A stretch of 64,000 nt of DNA, taken from Sphingobium faniae. Lineage in GTDB: Bacteria; Pseudomonadota; Alphaproteobacteria; Sphingomonadales; Sphingomonadaceae. How positions within the stretch are numbered: position 1 is the stretch's first letter; each line of letters begins with the position of its first letter. The DNA lies in NCBI GenBank assembly GCA_900100475.1, contig FMTU01000001.1, positions 124,001 through 188,000 of the forward strand, in the 5' to 3' direction. The translations under genes were made by a program, and so were the position numbers. Below, piece after piece: positions 16,921 to 26,528 of this stretch. A model generated the notes under the pieces. The model was not told where the DNA came from, did no database searches, and worked only from the letters and a program-made list of their open reading frames with translations.

Positions 16921-19900
16921 ATGCATCTGCTTTCGGCAACACCGGGGACGGTTTCCAACGGCGACGAGGCAATCGACCTCGATCAGTCGCCGGGGGATAT
17001 CGTCGTCCTGACTGTGGCCGACAGCGAACTCGCGTGTTTCTCGCGGGCGGCTGGCGAACTGGGTCTTGACGGGCCGAGCGTCCGCCTCGCCAATCTATTG
17101 CAGCTCAGGCACCCCTATTCGGTCGATCTCTATGTCGAGAAGGTCATAGCGAAAGCCAAATTCGTCTGCGTCATCCTGCTCGGCGGCAAAAGCTACTGGC
17201 CCTATGGGGTCGAGGAGATCGCGCAAATCGCGCGCGAGAAAGGCATAGCATTCGCCGCCATAGCCGATGGACGGGAGGACGATCCTTCGCTCGCTGCGGC
17301 ATCGACCCTGCCGCCCGAAACCTGTGAGCGCCTGCGCAGCTACTTGCGGCAGGGCGGGGTCGCCAACGCGCTGGGCTTCCTGCGCACCGCCGCACGGCTG
17401 ATCGGCAAGGACGCCGGCACGCCCGACGATCCGGTGCCGGTGGCGGACGCCGGGCTCTATCTGCCCGGCGCCGCGCGACCGACGCTCACCGATCTGCGCG
17501 CGACCTGGGCCGAGGGACAACCCACCGCGCTCTTCGTCTTCTACCGCGCGCTGATGGTCGCCGGGACGCTCGATGCCGTCGACGCGATGGTGGCGGGGCT
17601 TGCGGCGCAGGGCCTCAATGTCGCCGCGGTGCACGTTCGCGCGCTGCGCGAGCCTTTCGCCCGCGACTGGCTGCGGGGAACGCTGGGCGAGATCATGCCG
17701 GACGTGATCGTCAATGCGACCTCGTTCGCGGCGTCCTCGACGGGGGACGACCGCCTCCCCTCGGTACTGGAAGCCGCCGATTGCCCGATCCTTCAGGCCA
17801 TTTTCGCCGGCGTCGATGAAGCCGGTTGGCGCGAAAGCCCGCGCGGCCTTGGCCCTCGCGATCTCGCGATGAATGTCGCGCTCCCCGAGGTCGACGGCCG
17901 TCTGTTCAGTCGAGCCATCGCCTTCAAGACGACAGAGTACTTCGACCCGGTGACCGAATGCGGCATCATCGTTCCCAAAGTGGTGCCCGACCGGATTGCC
18001 TTCGTCGCAAGGCTTGCCGCCAATTGGGCACGGTTGCGGCGGACCTGTCCCGCCGACCGCCGCATCGCCCTTGTGCTCGCCAACTATCCGAACCGTGATG
18101 GACGGATCGGCAACGGCGTCGGCCTCGACACGCCCGAAAGCGCGACAGCGATCGTCGGCGCTTTACGCCAGGCTGGCTATGCGACGGGTGACGCCCCCGA
18201 AGACGGCGCGGCCCTGATGCGGCTGATGACGGGCGGCGTAACCAACGACCTGTCATCGTTGGACCGTCCCGGCGAAATCGCGCTGCCGCTGACGATCTAT
18301 CGTCAGGCGTTCGCGTCGGTGCCCGAAGCCGCGCGGCACGCCATGATCGCACGGTGGGGAGAGCCTGAAGCCGACCCCTTCGTGCAAGGCGAAGCGTTCC
18401 GCCTTCCCGTTCACCGCTTCGGCAATCTCATCATCGCGGTGCAGCCCGCGCGCGGCTACAATATCGACCCCAAGGAAACCTACCACGATCCGGCCCTGCC
18501 GCCGCCGCACGCCTATCTCGCCTTCCATGTCTGGCTGGAACGCGAATTCGGCGTGCAGGCCGTGGTCCATGTCGGTAAGCACGGCAATCTCGAATGGTTG
18601 CCCGGCAAGGCGGTCTCGCTGTCGGCGGATTGCTTCCCGGAAATCTGCGCCGGGCCGGTGCCGCAACTCTACCCCTTCATCGTCAACGATCCGGGCGAAG
18701 GCACGCAGGCGAAGCGGCGGATCGGCGCGGCGATCATCGACCATCTCACCCCGCCTCTCACCCGCGCGGAAAGCTATGGCCCGCTGAAGGCGCTCGAAGC
18801 GCTGGTCGACGAATACTATCTTGCTGCCGGCATGGACCCGCGCCGGCTGGAGAAGCTGCGCCGCGACATCCTCGATCTCGCGCGCGGTCAGGGACTGGAT
18901 CAGGATGCCGGCGCGATAGGCGACGGTGACGACGCGCTGGCAGCGATCGACAATTATTTGTGCGAACTGAAGGAAATGCAGATCCGCGACGGACTGCATA
19001 TTTTTACCCGCTCGCCCAAGGGCCGGGTCCGGCGCGATCTGCTGGTGGCGCTCTCCCGGACGCCACGAGGTTACGATCATTCGGGCCAGGCATCGCTGCT
19101 GCGCGCGCTGGCGGACGACCTGGACCTGAAATTCGATCCCCTCGATTGCAAGATGGGCGATCCCTGGACCGGCCCGCGACCCGCCATTCTCACGGCGGTG
19201 ACGAAAGACCTTTGGCGCAACCACGGCGACACCATCGAACGCCTTGAGATTCTGGCCGCCGATCTGGTCGAAGCCCGAATCCTTGAAGGGGTGGGAGCAA
19301 GAAGCGCCGCCGTCCTGCGGGCGGTGAACTCCGATCTCGCCGCGCGCGTCGATGCCTGCGGCCCGGCCGAGACAGACGCCCTTCTCGCCGGTCTCGATGG
19401 CCGGTTCATCATGCCGGGGCCATCGGGCGCGCCGACGCGGGGACGGCCCGACGTGCTGCCGACGGGGCGCAACTTCTATTCGGTCGACACGCGATCGGTG
19501 CCGACCGCCGTCGCCTGGGATCTGGGCTACCGCTCCGCGCAATTGCTCGTGCAGGACTATCTCCAGCGCGAGGGCGAATATCCCAAGGCGATGGCGCTGT
19601 CGGCGTGGGGCACGGCCAACATGCGGACAGGCGGCGACGATATCGCGCAGGCGCTCGCCTTGATGGGCGTGAAGCCAAGATGGGAATGGACATCGGGCCG
19701 GGTGATCGGCTTCGAGATGATGACGCTGGCAGAACTTGGCCGGCCACGCGTCGACGTGACCTTTCGCGTCTCGGGTTTCTTCCGGGACGCCTTTCCAGAG
19801 CAGATCGACCTTATCGATTCCGCGGCGCGCGCGGTGATGGCGCTTGAGGAAGACGACGAGGACAATCCGGCAGCCGCGCGTCACCGCACCGAGACGGCCG

Positions 19901-20646
19901 CCCTCATCGCGGATGGAGCAGATACCGGAGCCGCTGCCCGGCGCGCCGGTGCACGCGTGTTCGGCTCCAAACCGGGGGCTTATGGCGCAGGATTGCAGGC
20001 GATGATCGATGAACGCCTGTGGCACAGACGAGCCGATCTTGCCGATGTCTATCTCGACTGGGGCAGCTACGCCTATGGCGCGGGCGTCGAAGGCGAGGCC
20101 GAGCGCGCGCTTTTCGCCGCCCGGCTGACCACGATCGATGCCGTCGTGCAGAACCAGGACAACCGCGAGCACGACCTGCTCGACAGCGACGACTATTACC
20201 AGTTCGAAGGCGGGATCGCCGCGGCCGTGGAGCACCTCAAGGGCCGCAAGCCGCACAGCTATCATAACGATCACAGCCGTCCCGAACGCCCCATGGTCCG
20301 CACGCTCGAAGACGAGATCGGCCGGGTCGTCCGCGCGCGGGTGACGAACCCCAAATGGATCGCAGGGGTCATGCGCCACGGCTACAAGGGCGCGTTCGAA
20401 ATCGCCGCCAGCGTCGACTATCTGTTCGCCTTTGCCGCGACGACTCACGCCGTCCGCGACCACCATTTCGACGCCGTTTACGCCGCCTTCATGGAAGATG
20501 AAGCGGTCCGCGCCTTCATGGCCGAGGCCAATCCCGCCGCCTTGCGCGAAACCGCTGCGCGGCTCGCCGAAGCGCTGGAGCGCGACCTCTGGAAACCCCG
20601 ATCCAACAGCGCGGGCACCCTGCTCGCCGAACTTGCCGGAGCATGA
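16921..20646 (+). CDS. cobN: Cobaltochelatase subunit CobN
   Basis: A 1241-residue protein, normal size for CobN, the large substrate-binding subunit of the aerobic ATP-dependent cobaltochelatase that inserts Co2+ into hydrogenobyrinate a,c-diamide. Typical landmarks are visible: GRIGNGVGLDTPESA near residue 395, VVHVGKHGNLEWLPGKA near 550, GEGTQAKRR near 595, and the C-terminal FGSKPGAYGAGLQAMID and NREHDLLDSDDYYQFEGG. The partner subunits CobS and CobT are not in this window and would have to lie elsewhere. Confidence 0.96.
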   Translation: MHLLSATPGTVSNGDEAIDLDQSPGDIVVLTVADSELACFSRAAGELGLDGPSVRLANLLQLRHPYSVDLYVEKVIAKAKFVCVILLGGKSYWPYGVEEIAQIAREKGIAFAAIADGREDDPSLAAASTLPPETCERLRSYLRQGGVANALGFLRTAARLIGKDAGTPDDPVPVADAGLYLPGAARPTLTDLRATWAEGQPTALFVFYRALMVAGTLDAVDAMVAGLAAQGLNVAAVHVRALREPFARDWLRGTLGEIMPDVIVNATSFAASSTGDDRLPSVLEAADCPILQAIFAGVDEAGWRESPRGLGPRDLAMNVALPEVDGRLFSRAIAFKTTEYFDPVTECGIIVPKVVPDRIAFVARLAANWARLRRTCPADRRIALVLANYPNRDGRIGNGVGLDTPESATAIVGALRQAGYATGDAPEDGAALMRLMTGGVTNDLSSLDRPGEIALPLTIYRQAFASVPEAARHAMIARWGEPEADPFVQGEAFRLPVHRFGNLIIAVQPARGYNIDPKETYHDPALPPPHAYLAFHVWLEREFGVQAVVHVGKHGNLEWLPGKAVSLSADCFPEICAGPVPQLYPFIVNDPGEGTQAKRRIGAAIIDHLTPPLTRAESYGPLKALEALVDEYYLAAGMDPRRLEKLRRDILDLARGQGLDQDAGAIGDGDDALAAIDNYLCELKEMQIRDGLHIFTRSPKGRVRRDLLVALSRTPRGYDHSGQASLLRALADDLDLKFDPLDCKMGDPWTGPRPAILTAVTKDLWRNHGDTIERLEILAADLVEARILEGVGARSAAVLRAVNSDLAARVDACGPAETDALLAGLDGRFIMPGPSGAPTRGRPDVLPTGRNFYSVDTRSVPTAVAWDLGYRSAQLLVQDYLQREGEYPKAMALSAWGTANMRTGGDDIAQALALMGVKPRWEWTSGRVIGFEMMTLAELGRPRVDVTFRVSGFFRDAFPEQIDLIDSAARAVMALEEDDEDNPAAARHRTETAALIADGADTGAAARRAGARVFGSKPGAYGAGLQAMIDERLWHRRADLADVYLDWGSYAYGAGVEGEAERALFAARLTTIDAVVQNQDNREHDLLDSDDYYQFEGGIAAAVEHLKGRKPHSYHNDHSRPERPMVRTLEDEIGRVVRARVTNPKWIAGVMRHGYKGAFEIAASVDYLFAFAATTHAVRDHHFDAVYAAFMEDEAVRAFMAEANPAALRETAARLAEALERDLWKPRSNSAGTLLAELAGA

Positions 20647-21257
20647 CAATGGCTGAACGCACCGAAGAACAGCACGCTGAGAAGATGAAGAAGAAGCAGG
20701 CGGCGCACGACAGGATCGTCACGGCCAAGACGGTCGAGAAAGGTCTCATCATCGTCCATACCGGCAAAGGCAAGGGCAAGACCACCGCTGCGCTCGGCAT
20801 GGTGGTGCGGATGATCGGGCATGGCCGCAAGGTGGGCGTCGTCCAGTTCGTGAAGGGTGCGATGACCACCGGCGAGAAGACCGTGTTCGACCGCTTTTCC
20901 GATCTCGTCGAATTCAAGCCGATGGGCGAAGGTTTCACCTGGGACACGCAGGACCGCGCCCGCGATATCGCGACCGCACGCGCGGCGTGGGACGAAGTCA
21001 AGCGCATGATCGCCGATCCATCCTATGAAATGGTCCTCGCCGACGAACTGAATATCGTCCTGCGTTACGATTACCTGCCGCTTGACGAGGTGTTGGAGGT
21101 GCTGGGCGCCAAACCGGAAATGACGCACATCGTCGTCACCGGCCGCAACGCGCCGCAAGCGCTGATCGCTGCCGCCGATCTCGTTACCGAGATGACGCTG
21201 GTCAAGCATCCGTTCCGCGAACAAGGCGTGAAAGCGCAGGCGGGAATCGAGTTCTAG
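20643..21257 (+). CDS. cobO: Cob(I)alamin adenosyltransferase CobO/BtuR
   Basis: A 204-residue CobA/CobO/BtuR-type adenosyltransferase that transfers adenosyl from ATP to the Co(I) corrinoid. The P-loop HTGKGKGKTTAA is at residues 39-50; ADELNIVLRYDYL and VVTGRNAPQ follow as in the family. It begins in an ATGA overlap with cobN. The product ends at the normal family terminus (QAGIEF), and its TAG stop lies within the six-base IS481-type target TCTAGG, so the insertion did not shorten the protein. Confidence 0.95.
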   Translation: MTMAERTEEQHAEKMKKKQAAHDRIVTAKTVEKGLIIVHTGKGKGKTTAALGMVVRMIGHGRKVGVVQFVKGAMTTGEKTVFDRFSDLVEFKPMGEGFTWDTQDRARDIATARAAWDEVKRMIADPSYEMVLADELNIVLRYDYLPLDEVLEVLGAKPEMTHIVVTGRNAPQALIAAADLVTEMTLVKHPFREQGVKAQAGIEF

Positions 21258-21308
21258 GTGTTTAGCCCCGGGATTTGATGGTGATTTCGTGGCGTGGAGC
21301 CAAAGGCC
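21253..21308 (+). mobile_element. Terminal end of a lost IS481-family element
   Basis: TCTAGG (21253-21258) matches the NCTAGN target, and the following TGTTTAGCCCCGGGATTTG (21259-21277) closely resembles the right terminal repeat of the IS481 copy at 4980 (TGTTTGATCCCACGG..). About 45 bases of the element remain before the sequence changes to an IS256-type transposase relic. Confidence 0.6.
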
Positions 21309-21535
21309 ATGTCCGCAGGGCATAACGATCGCAAGGCGCTCGGAACGGCCCTGAAGGCCATCTGCCGCGCCGTCGATGCCGCAGCCGCCGAAGAAGCGCT
21401 GACAGCTTTCGAAGCCGGTTCTGGGGGCAGCGTTATCCTGCCATCGACCAGAGCTGGCGCCGGGCATGGCCCGAGGTCATCCCATTTTTTGCCTTCCCCG
21501 GCGAAGTCCGGCGGATCGTCTACATTTTAAGGGAC
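21309..21535 (+). pseudogene. IS256-family (Mutator-type) transposase relic
   Basis: The segment translates to DRKALGTALKAICRAVD, AAAAEEALTAFEAG and then, after a frame change, QRYPAIDQSWRRAWPEVIP and FFAFPGEVRRIVY. These are consecutive parts of the C-terminal half of IS256-family transposases. N-terminal catalytic parts and the end are missing. Confidence 0.8.
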
Positions 21536-21547
21536 TGGAAAGGGGAG

Positions 21548-21572
21548 AGGCGCGGACGTGCGCCTTTCCTTC
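21548..21572. terminator. Possible terminator hairpin between cobO debris and fnr
   Basis: AGGCGC (21548-21553) and GCGCCT (21560-21565) flank GGACGT, followed on the plus strand by TTCCTTC. The stem is short and the T-run is poor. It lies between the cobalamin operon debris and the convergent fnr gene, where a terminator would be expected. Confidence 0.3.
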
Positions 21573-21586
21573 AGGCTGAAACCCGC

Positions 21587-22348
21587 TCAGCTTGCTGCCG
21601 TCATGTCCTCCAGCTTGTCGGCGTCGAGAATGCGCACGCCGCGCCGTCCCGCCAGCGCAATGACGCCATGCCGCTTGAGATCGCTCATCTGCCGGGACAC
21701 CGTCTCGATGGTCAGGCCCAGAATATCGGCGATCTGCTGGCGGGACAGAGGCAATTCGATCACCCCTTCGTCATTCGTCGGCAACCGCCGCGCCATGTCG
21801 AGGAGAAAAGTCGCCACCTTTTCGCGCGCGCTTTTACGGCCGAGCAGCAGCATCCACGCCCTTGTCCGGTCCAGATCGTCGAGCGTGCGCTGAAGCAGGC
21901 GATGTTCGAGCCGCGAATGGCTGCGCGCGAAATTGTCGAAGGCGGCGCGGGGATAGAGGCAGAGCCGCGCATCGGTCAGCGCCGTGACGCTGTGCGGCGT
22001 CCGCGCGCCGAAGGGGCGGCCGACGAAGTCCGAGGCATAGACCACGCCCACAATCTGCTCGCGCCCGTCGCCGCTATGGGTGGACAGTTTCAACGTGCCT
22101 TCGATGACGCTGGCGACCAGCGTTGAACTGTCGCCTTCCCACATGACGGTCTGCCCGGCCTGAAGCTGCACACGGCGTCCGATACGGCTCAGCGCCGTAC
22201 ACTCTTCCCCATCCAGATCGGCGCAGATTGCGTGATCGCGCACATGGCAATGATCGCAGCCATGGACGCCGCATTCGCGCGCGGGCATGGCCGTGATGGG
22301 AGCGCCGTCATCCTGCGCCTTTTGCACCAGATCAAAATCGAATGTCAT
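21587..22348 (-). CDS. fnr: FNR/FixK-type oxygen-responsive regulator
   Basis: A 253-residue Crp/Fnr regulator. The N-terminal cysteines include C31-x2-C34-x7-C42 (CDHCHVRDHAIC), the spacing seen in alphaproteobacterial FnrL/FnrN proteins, and an internal Cys130 (DARLCLYP) can be the fourth [4Fe-4S] ligand. The cNMP-like beta-roll lies in the middle and the C-terminal HTH reads LSRQQIADILGLTIETVSRQ, with the E--SR recognition residues of FNR. It is third in a fixL-fixJ-fnr order on the minus strand and probably activates the divergent cco genes in low oxygen. No own FNR box is evident upstream. Confidence 0.88.
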   Translation of the reverse strand: MTFDFDLVQKAQDDGAPITAMPARECGVHGCDHCHVRDHAICADLDGEECTALSRIGRRVQLQAGQTVMWEGDSSTLVASVIEGTLKLSTHSGDGREQIVGVVYASDFVGRPFGARTPHSVTALTDARLCLYPRAAFDNFARSHSRLEHRLLQRTLDDLDRTRAWMLLLGRKSAREKVATFLLDMARRLPTNDEGVIELPLSRQQIADILGLTIETVSRQMSDLKRHGVIALAGRRGVRILDADKLEDMTAAS

Positions 22349-22417
22349 GACCCGTGCATGGCGCGCGCGCCGCCGCGGACCTATCCGTAATGATCCCTAT
22401 CCGGCGTCGGGCGCGCG

Positions 22418-23029
22418 CTACTCCAGTCCCGCCTGAAAAGCGATGCGGAGCGCTTCGGCCAGGCTTTTCACGTCCAGTTTCTGCATCAGGTTGGCGCGGT
22501 GGATTTCCACGGTGCGCGGGCTGATGCCCAGATCAAAGGCGATGGTCTTGTTCGGCAGCCCTTCGACCAGCCCGTTCAACACGTCGCGTTCCCGGTCGGT
22601 CAACGCATTGAGGCGCGACCGGGCCTCCTGCGCGCGGGCGTTGGCGCCGCGTTCCGCGACGGATTGCTGCCGCGCCGATTCGATGCAGCGGATCAGCACC
22701 GCCTTTTCAAAGGGCTTTTCGATGAAATCGCCCGCGCCCGCCTTCATCGCCTGCACCGCCATGTCGATATCGCCATGGCCGGTCATGATGACGACCGGCA
22801 GCATGATCCCCCGCCCGCGCAGTTCGGCCTGCACTTCCAGCCCGTCCATGTCGGGCATCCGCACGTCCAGCAGCACGCAGCCGGGGACGAGCGCATCGGC
22901 CTCCTTCAGGAAGGACAAGGCTCCATCGAACATCCGCACGGCATAGCCGCTGGTCTTGAGCATGAAGGACAGCGACCGGCGGATCGCTTCGTCATCGTCC
23001 ACGATATAGATGGGATAGAGTTCGCTCAT
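22418..23029 (-). CDS. fixJ: FixJ-type response regulator
   Basis: A 203-residue two-domain regulator: a receiver domain with the acidic pocket (VDDDEA), phospho-acceptor Asp55 (VLLDVRMPDMDG), the switch residue in MTGHGD and KPFEK, and a C-terminal LuxR-type HTH (LTDRERDVLNGLVEGLPNK, then RTVEIHRANLMQKL). The ATG at 23029 lies 14 bases after the fixL stop; a longer frame into fixL is not needed. FixJ-P activates fixK/fnr-type genes under microaerobic conditions, and an fnr-type gene is immediately downstream here. Confidence 0.92.
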   Translation of the reverse strand: MSELYPIYIVDDDEAIRRSLSFMLKTSGYAVRMFDGALSFLKEADALVPGCVLLDVRMPDMDGLEVQAELRGRGIMLPVVIMTGHGDIDMAVQAMKAGAGDFIEKPFEKAVLIRCIESARQQSVAERGANARAQEARSRLNALTDRERDVLNGLVEGLPNKTIAFDLGISPRTVEIHRANLMQKLDVKSLAEALRIAFQAGLE

Positions 23030-23043
23030 CCTGTTTCGTCCGT

Positions 23044-24216
23044 TCAGTCCGCGCTGTCCAATGTGAAGTGAAAGGCCGTCCCGCCCCATGGGGAAGGCAT
23101 GGCCCATATTCGTCCGCCATGCCCTTCGACAATGGTCTGGCTGATCGAAAGGCCGACGCCCATGCCCGACGCCTTGCTGGTGGTGAAGGGCGTGAAGAGC
23201 GTGCGCGACATGTTCGGTTCCAGCCCCGGCCCGCTGTCCGCGATCACCACCTCGACGCGGCCGTCCGCCGCCGGGGCGGCCGTCAGGCGCAGGATGCGGA
23301 CGGGGGAATCATCCATCGCCTCCACCGCATTCTTGGTGAGGTTGATGATGACCTGCTGCATCTGCACCCGGTTGACGAAAACCTTGTCCACGTCCTTGTC
23401 GACGCTGATGTCCATGTCGATGCCGCGGCTGTCCATGCCGATGAAGGCCAGCGCCGCCCCTTCGGCCAGCAGGCCGCGCAGCGGTTCAGGCTGGCGCATG
23501 GTTTCGCCGCGCCTGATGAATTCGCGCAGCGACCGGATGATCTCGCCCGCGCGCAACGCCTGCGCCGCGCTTTCAGCCATCGCCTCGCGCAGCATCTCGC
23601 GGTCCACCGGCCCCTCTCCATCCAGCAGGTCGCGCCCGGCTTCCAGATAATTGGCGATGGCGGTTAGCGGCTGGTTGAGTTCATGAGCCAGCGCGGAGGC
23701 CAGCGTGCCCATCGCCGTGACGCGTGAGGCATGGGCCAGCTCCGCCTGCAAATCCGCCACCCGCCGCTCGGTCTTCTGGCGTTCGGTAAGGTCGCGGATG
23801 AAGCCGGTGAACAACCGCTGCCGTTCGTCACGGACTTCGCCCACCGACAATTCGATGGGAAAGGTCGATCCGTCCCGCCGCCTTGCGGTGGTCAGGCGGC
23901 CGACGCCGATGATGCGCTTTTCGCCGGTCTGCACATAATGGTCGATATAGCCATCATGCCTTTCCCGGTCGGGGGAAGGCATGAGCATGGAGATATTCTC
24001 GCCCAGCACGTCGCTTTCGGCATATTGGAACATGCGCTGGGCCGCCGCGCTGAACGATATGATGCGCCCGGCCATGTCGATCACGATCAGGGCATCGGGC
24101 ACCGTCGCCAGGATCGACCCCAGCAACGCCTGCTCCAGACTGTGATCGCGCGCGATCAAGCCTTCGGTTTCCTCGTCCGTAACGCCCATCATGCCCTCAT
24201 GCCGTTTCCTGCCCAT
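23044..24216 (-). CDS. fixL: FixL-type haem-PAS oxygen-sensor histidine kinase
   Basis: The PAS domain keeps the FixL haem signature: the proximal histidine in RHDGYID (His87 from the chosen start) and the distal arginine 20 residues later (Arg107, in GVGRL), corresponding to His200 and Arg220 of the Bradyrhizobium protein. A coiled linker leads to a HisKA domain with the phospho-acceptor in ALAHELNQPL (His178) and an HATPase domain (NLTKNAVEA; ADSGPGL; GMGVGLSI). No membrane segments, so it is cytoplasmic. The start is uncertain between ATG 24216 and the ATG pair at 24192/24189. fixJ follows at once. Confidence 0.92.
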   Translation of the reverse strand: MGRKRHEGMMGVTDEETEGLIARDHSLEQALLGSILATVPDALIVIDMAGRIISFSAAAQRMFQYAESDVLGENISMLMPSPDRERHDGYIDHYVQTGEKRIIGVGRLTTARRRDGSTFPIELSVGEVRDERQRLFTGFIRDLTERQKTERRVADLQAELAHASRVTAMGTLASALAHELNQPLTAIANYLEAGRDLLDGEGPVDREMLREAMAESAAQALRAGEIIRSLREFIRRGETMRQPEPLRGLLAEGAALAFIGMDSRGIDMDISVDKDVDKVFVNRVQMQQVIINLTKNAVEAMDDSPVRILRLTAAPAADGRVEVVIADSGPGLEPNMSRTLFTPFTTSKASGMGVGLSISQTIVEGHGGRIWAMPSPWGGTAFHFTLDSAD

Positions 24217-24328
24217 GCCAGCAAGACCGGCAAATGCCCTTCCCTGCCCTATGATCTCGCGCCAGGGAAGGAGCCATCCGGGATAGTCCTTATAGTCTTT
24301 CCCGTGGCGGAATCCGATGGAGGAGGGG

Positions 24329-24691
24329 ATGACCTGGACCACGATACGCCTCGAACTGGCCCGCACGCCTGCTTTCCCCAAGGGGTCCGCCGCGCGCAGC
24401 TATGTGTTGCGCCTGCCGCTGACGAGGGATGGCACGGTGGACGAAAAGGAATATCGCAGTCACCCCGAACTCGCGACCGTGCGGCGCTTCTGGCCCAATG
24501 AACCGGACAGGCATGGCTGCCTGCTGCCGACCGCGGAAGGTTGGGCGCTGTCCTATGAGCCGGGAGAGGAGGATGACGAACGCTTCTTCCGCCTCGACAC
24601 GCATCCGATCCTGCCGGGCAGCTATCTGACGCTGACCGAGGCGGATGGCGAGCAGCTTCCCTTCATGGTGAAGGCCCTCGCCGCGATGTGA
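24329..24691 (+). CDS. Conserved hypothetical protein beside fixL/ccoN
   Basis: A 120-residue soluble protein without signal or membrane segment. It contains charged stretches ([19 protein letters not shown]) and [18 protein letters not shown], and looks like a small beta-rich protein. The ATG at 24329 is preceded by GGAGGAGGGG, a strong ribosome-binding site, and is preferred over the ATG at 24317. It lies between divergent fixL and the cco operon, so a respiration-linked role is possible. I do not recognise a function. Confidence 0.6.
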   Translation: MTWTTIRLELARTPAFPKGSAARSYVLRLPLTRDGTVDEKEYRSHPELATVRRFWPNEPDRHGCLLPTAEGWALSYEPGEEDDERFFRLDTHPILPGSYLTLTEADGEQLPFMVKALAAM

Positions 24692-24845
24692 AGGGCGCCG
24701 ACCGTCCGTTTGCCGCCTTGTTCTGGGGTGGGACAAATTGCCTAAGTGTTATCCCGTAAAGACCCCGCGATCATGCTTTGACAGAGGGATTGCGGCAAGG
24801 GGGCGGCGCCTTTACCAAAGGGCGTCGCAGGGCCTTTTACGGGGA

Positions 24846-26516
24846 ATGACCATGGAAAGACTGGTTTTCAGGACGGGCGGCTGGTTTGCACTCGCGCTCG
24901 CGGCGCTGGTCGCCGCGTTGCTGGCGGTGGACACCGGCTTTGCCGTCCATATGGGCATCGTCTGCATCACCGCATTGCTGCTGGCCATGTTCACGATGCG
25001 CAATGCCGATTATGCAGGAATCGCGCGCGGGTTGCTCAAAATGCCCGCCGATCAGGGGAAATATGACGACGACCCTATCCGCTGGGGCATACTCGCGACC
25101 ATATTCTGGGGCATAATCGGTTTCCTTGCGGGGTTGTTCATCGCCCTGCAACTGGCCTTTCCGGCGCTCAACCTCGGTACGGAATTCACCACCTTCGGGC
25201 GGCTGCGGCCACTTCATACGTCCGCTGTCATCTTCGCCTTCGGCGGCAACGTGCTGATCGCGACGAGCTATTATGTGGTGCAGCGCACCTGCCGCGCGCG
25301 GCTCGCTTTCCCGACGCTCGCGCGGTTCGTGTTCTGGGGCTATCAGATGTTCATCGTGCTGGCGGCGACCGGCTATGTGATGGGCGTCACCGACAGCCGC
25401 GAATATGCCGAGCCGGAATGGTATGTGGACCTCTGGCTCACCATCATCTGGATCGCCTATTTCGTGGTGTTCGTCGGCACCCTGCTGAAGCGGAACGAGC
25501 CGCATATCTATGTGGCCAACTGGTTCTACCTCAGCTTCATCATCACCATCGCGATGCTGCACATCGTCAACAATCTGGCGATCCCGGTGAGCTTCTTCGG
25601 ATCGCGGAGCTATTCGGCCTTCGCGGGGGTGCAGGACGCGCTGACGCAATGGTGGTATGGCCATAACGCCGTCGCCTTCTTCCTGACCACGCCTTTCCTG
25701 GCGATGATGTATTATTTCGTGCCCAAGCAGGCCGAACGGCCGGTCTACAGCTATCGCCTGTCGATCATCCACTTCTGGTCGCTGATCTTCCTCTATATCT
25801 GGGCGGGTCCGCACCACCTGCACTATACCGCGCTGCCCGACTGGGCGCAGACGCTGGGCATGGTCTTTTCGGTGGTCCTGTGGATGCCGAGCTGGGGCGG
25901 CATGATCAACGGCCTGATGACGCTGAACGGCGCATGGGACAAGGTCCGCACCGATCCGATCATCCGCATGATGGTGCTGGCGCTCGCTTTCTACGGCATG
26001 GCGACCTTCGAAGGGCCGATGCTGTCGATCAAGGCGGTCAACTCCTTGAGCCACTATACCGAATGGACCGTCGGCCACGTCCATGCCGGCGCGCTGGGCT
26101 GGAACGGCATGATCAGTTTCGCGGCCATCTACTTCCTGGTGCCCCGCCTTTGGGGGCGCGAGCGGCTCTATTCGCTCCGCATGGTCAACTGGCACTTCTG
26201 GCTCGCGACGCTGGGCATCGTCCTGTACGCCGCGTCCATGTGGGTGGCGGGCATCATGCAGGGCCTGATGTGGCGCGAATATGGCGCGGACGGCTATCTT
26301 GTCTACGCCTTCTCCGAAGTCGTCTCGGCGATGTTCCCTTATTATGTCATGCGGTCGCTGGGCGGCGCGCTCTTCCTCGCGGGGGCCGTGGTGATGGTGT
26401 GGAACGTCTGGCAGACGATCGCCGGACGGCAGCGGGAAGAACGGCCCATGTCCACCGCCCGCCATGACGTCGCCAAAGACCGGCCCATCGTGGCCGCTCC
26501 GCAGCCCGCCGAATAA
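24846..26516 (+). CDS. ccoN: cbb3-type cytochrome c oxidase subunit I
   Basis: A 556-residue haem-copper oxidase with twelve or so membrane segments. Haem and CuB histidines are in [36 protein letters not shown] and [17 protein letters not shown]. The catalytic subunit of the high-affinity terminal oxidase used in low oxygen. The ATG at 24846 follows ACGGGGA; ATG 24852 is a near-equal alternative. First gene of ccoNOQP. The 150-base region upstream holds no recognisable canonical FNR box (TTGAT-N4-ATCAA). Confidence 0.97.
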   Translation: MTMERLVFRTGGWFALALAALVAALLAVDTGFAVHMGIVCITALLLAMFTMRNADYAGIARGLLKMPADQGKYDDDPIRWGILATIFWGIIGFLAGLFIALQLAFPALNLGTEFTTFGRLRPLHTSAVIFAFGGNVLIATSYYVVQRTCRARLAFPTLARFVFWGYQMFIVLAATGYVMGVTDSREYAEPEWYVDLWLTIIWIAYFVVFVGTLLKRNEPHIYVANWFYLSFIITIAMLHIVNNLAIPVSFFGSRSYSAFAGVQDALTQWWYGHNAVAFFLTTPFLAMMYYFVPKQAERPVYSYRLSIIHFWSLIFLYIWAGPHHLHYTALPDWAQTLGMVFSVVLWMPSWGGMINGLMTLNGAWDKVRTDPIIRMMVLALAFYGMATFEGPMLSIKAVNSLSHYTEWTVGHVHAGALGWNGMISFAAIYFLVPRLWGRERLYSLRMVNWHFWLATLGIVLYAASMWVAGIMQGLMWREYGADGYLVYAFSEVVSAMFPYYVMRSLGGALFLAGAVVMVWNVWQTIAGRQREERPMSTARHDVAKDRPIVAAPQPAE

Positions 26517-26528
26517 GGAACAGCAATC

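Noticed and set aside
18253-20649. A 798-codon open frame on the minus strand across cobN
   Set aside because: It mirrors cobN and its translation is low-complexity without any family motif; such shadow frames are expected in high-GC coding DNA.
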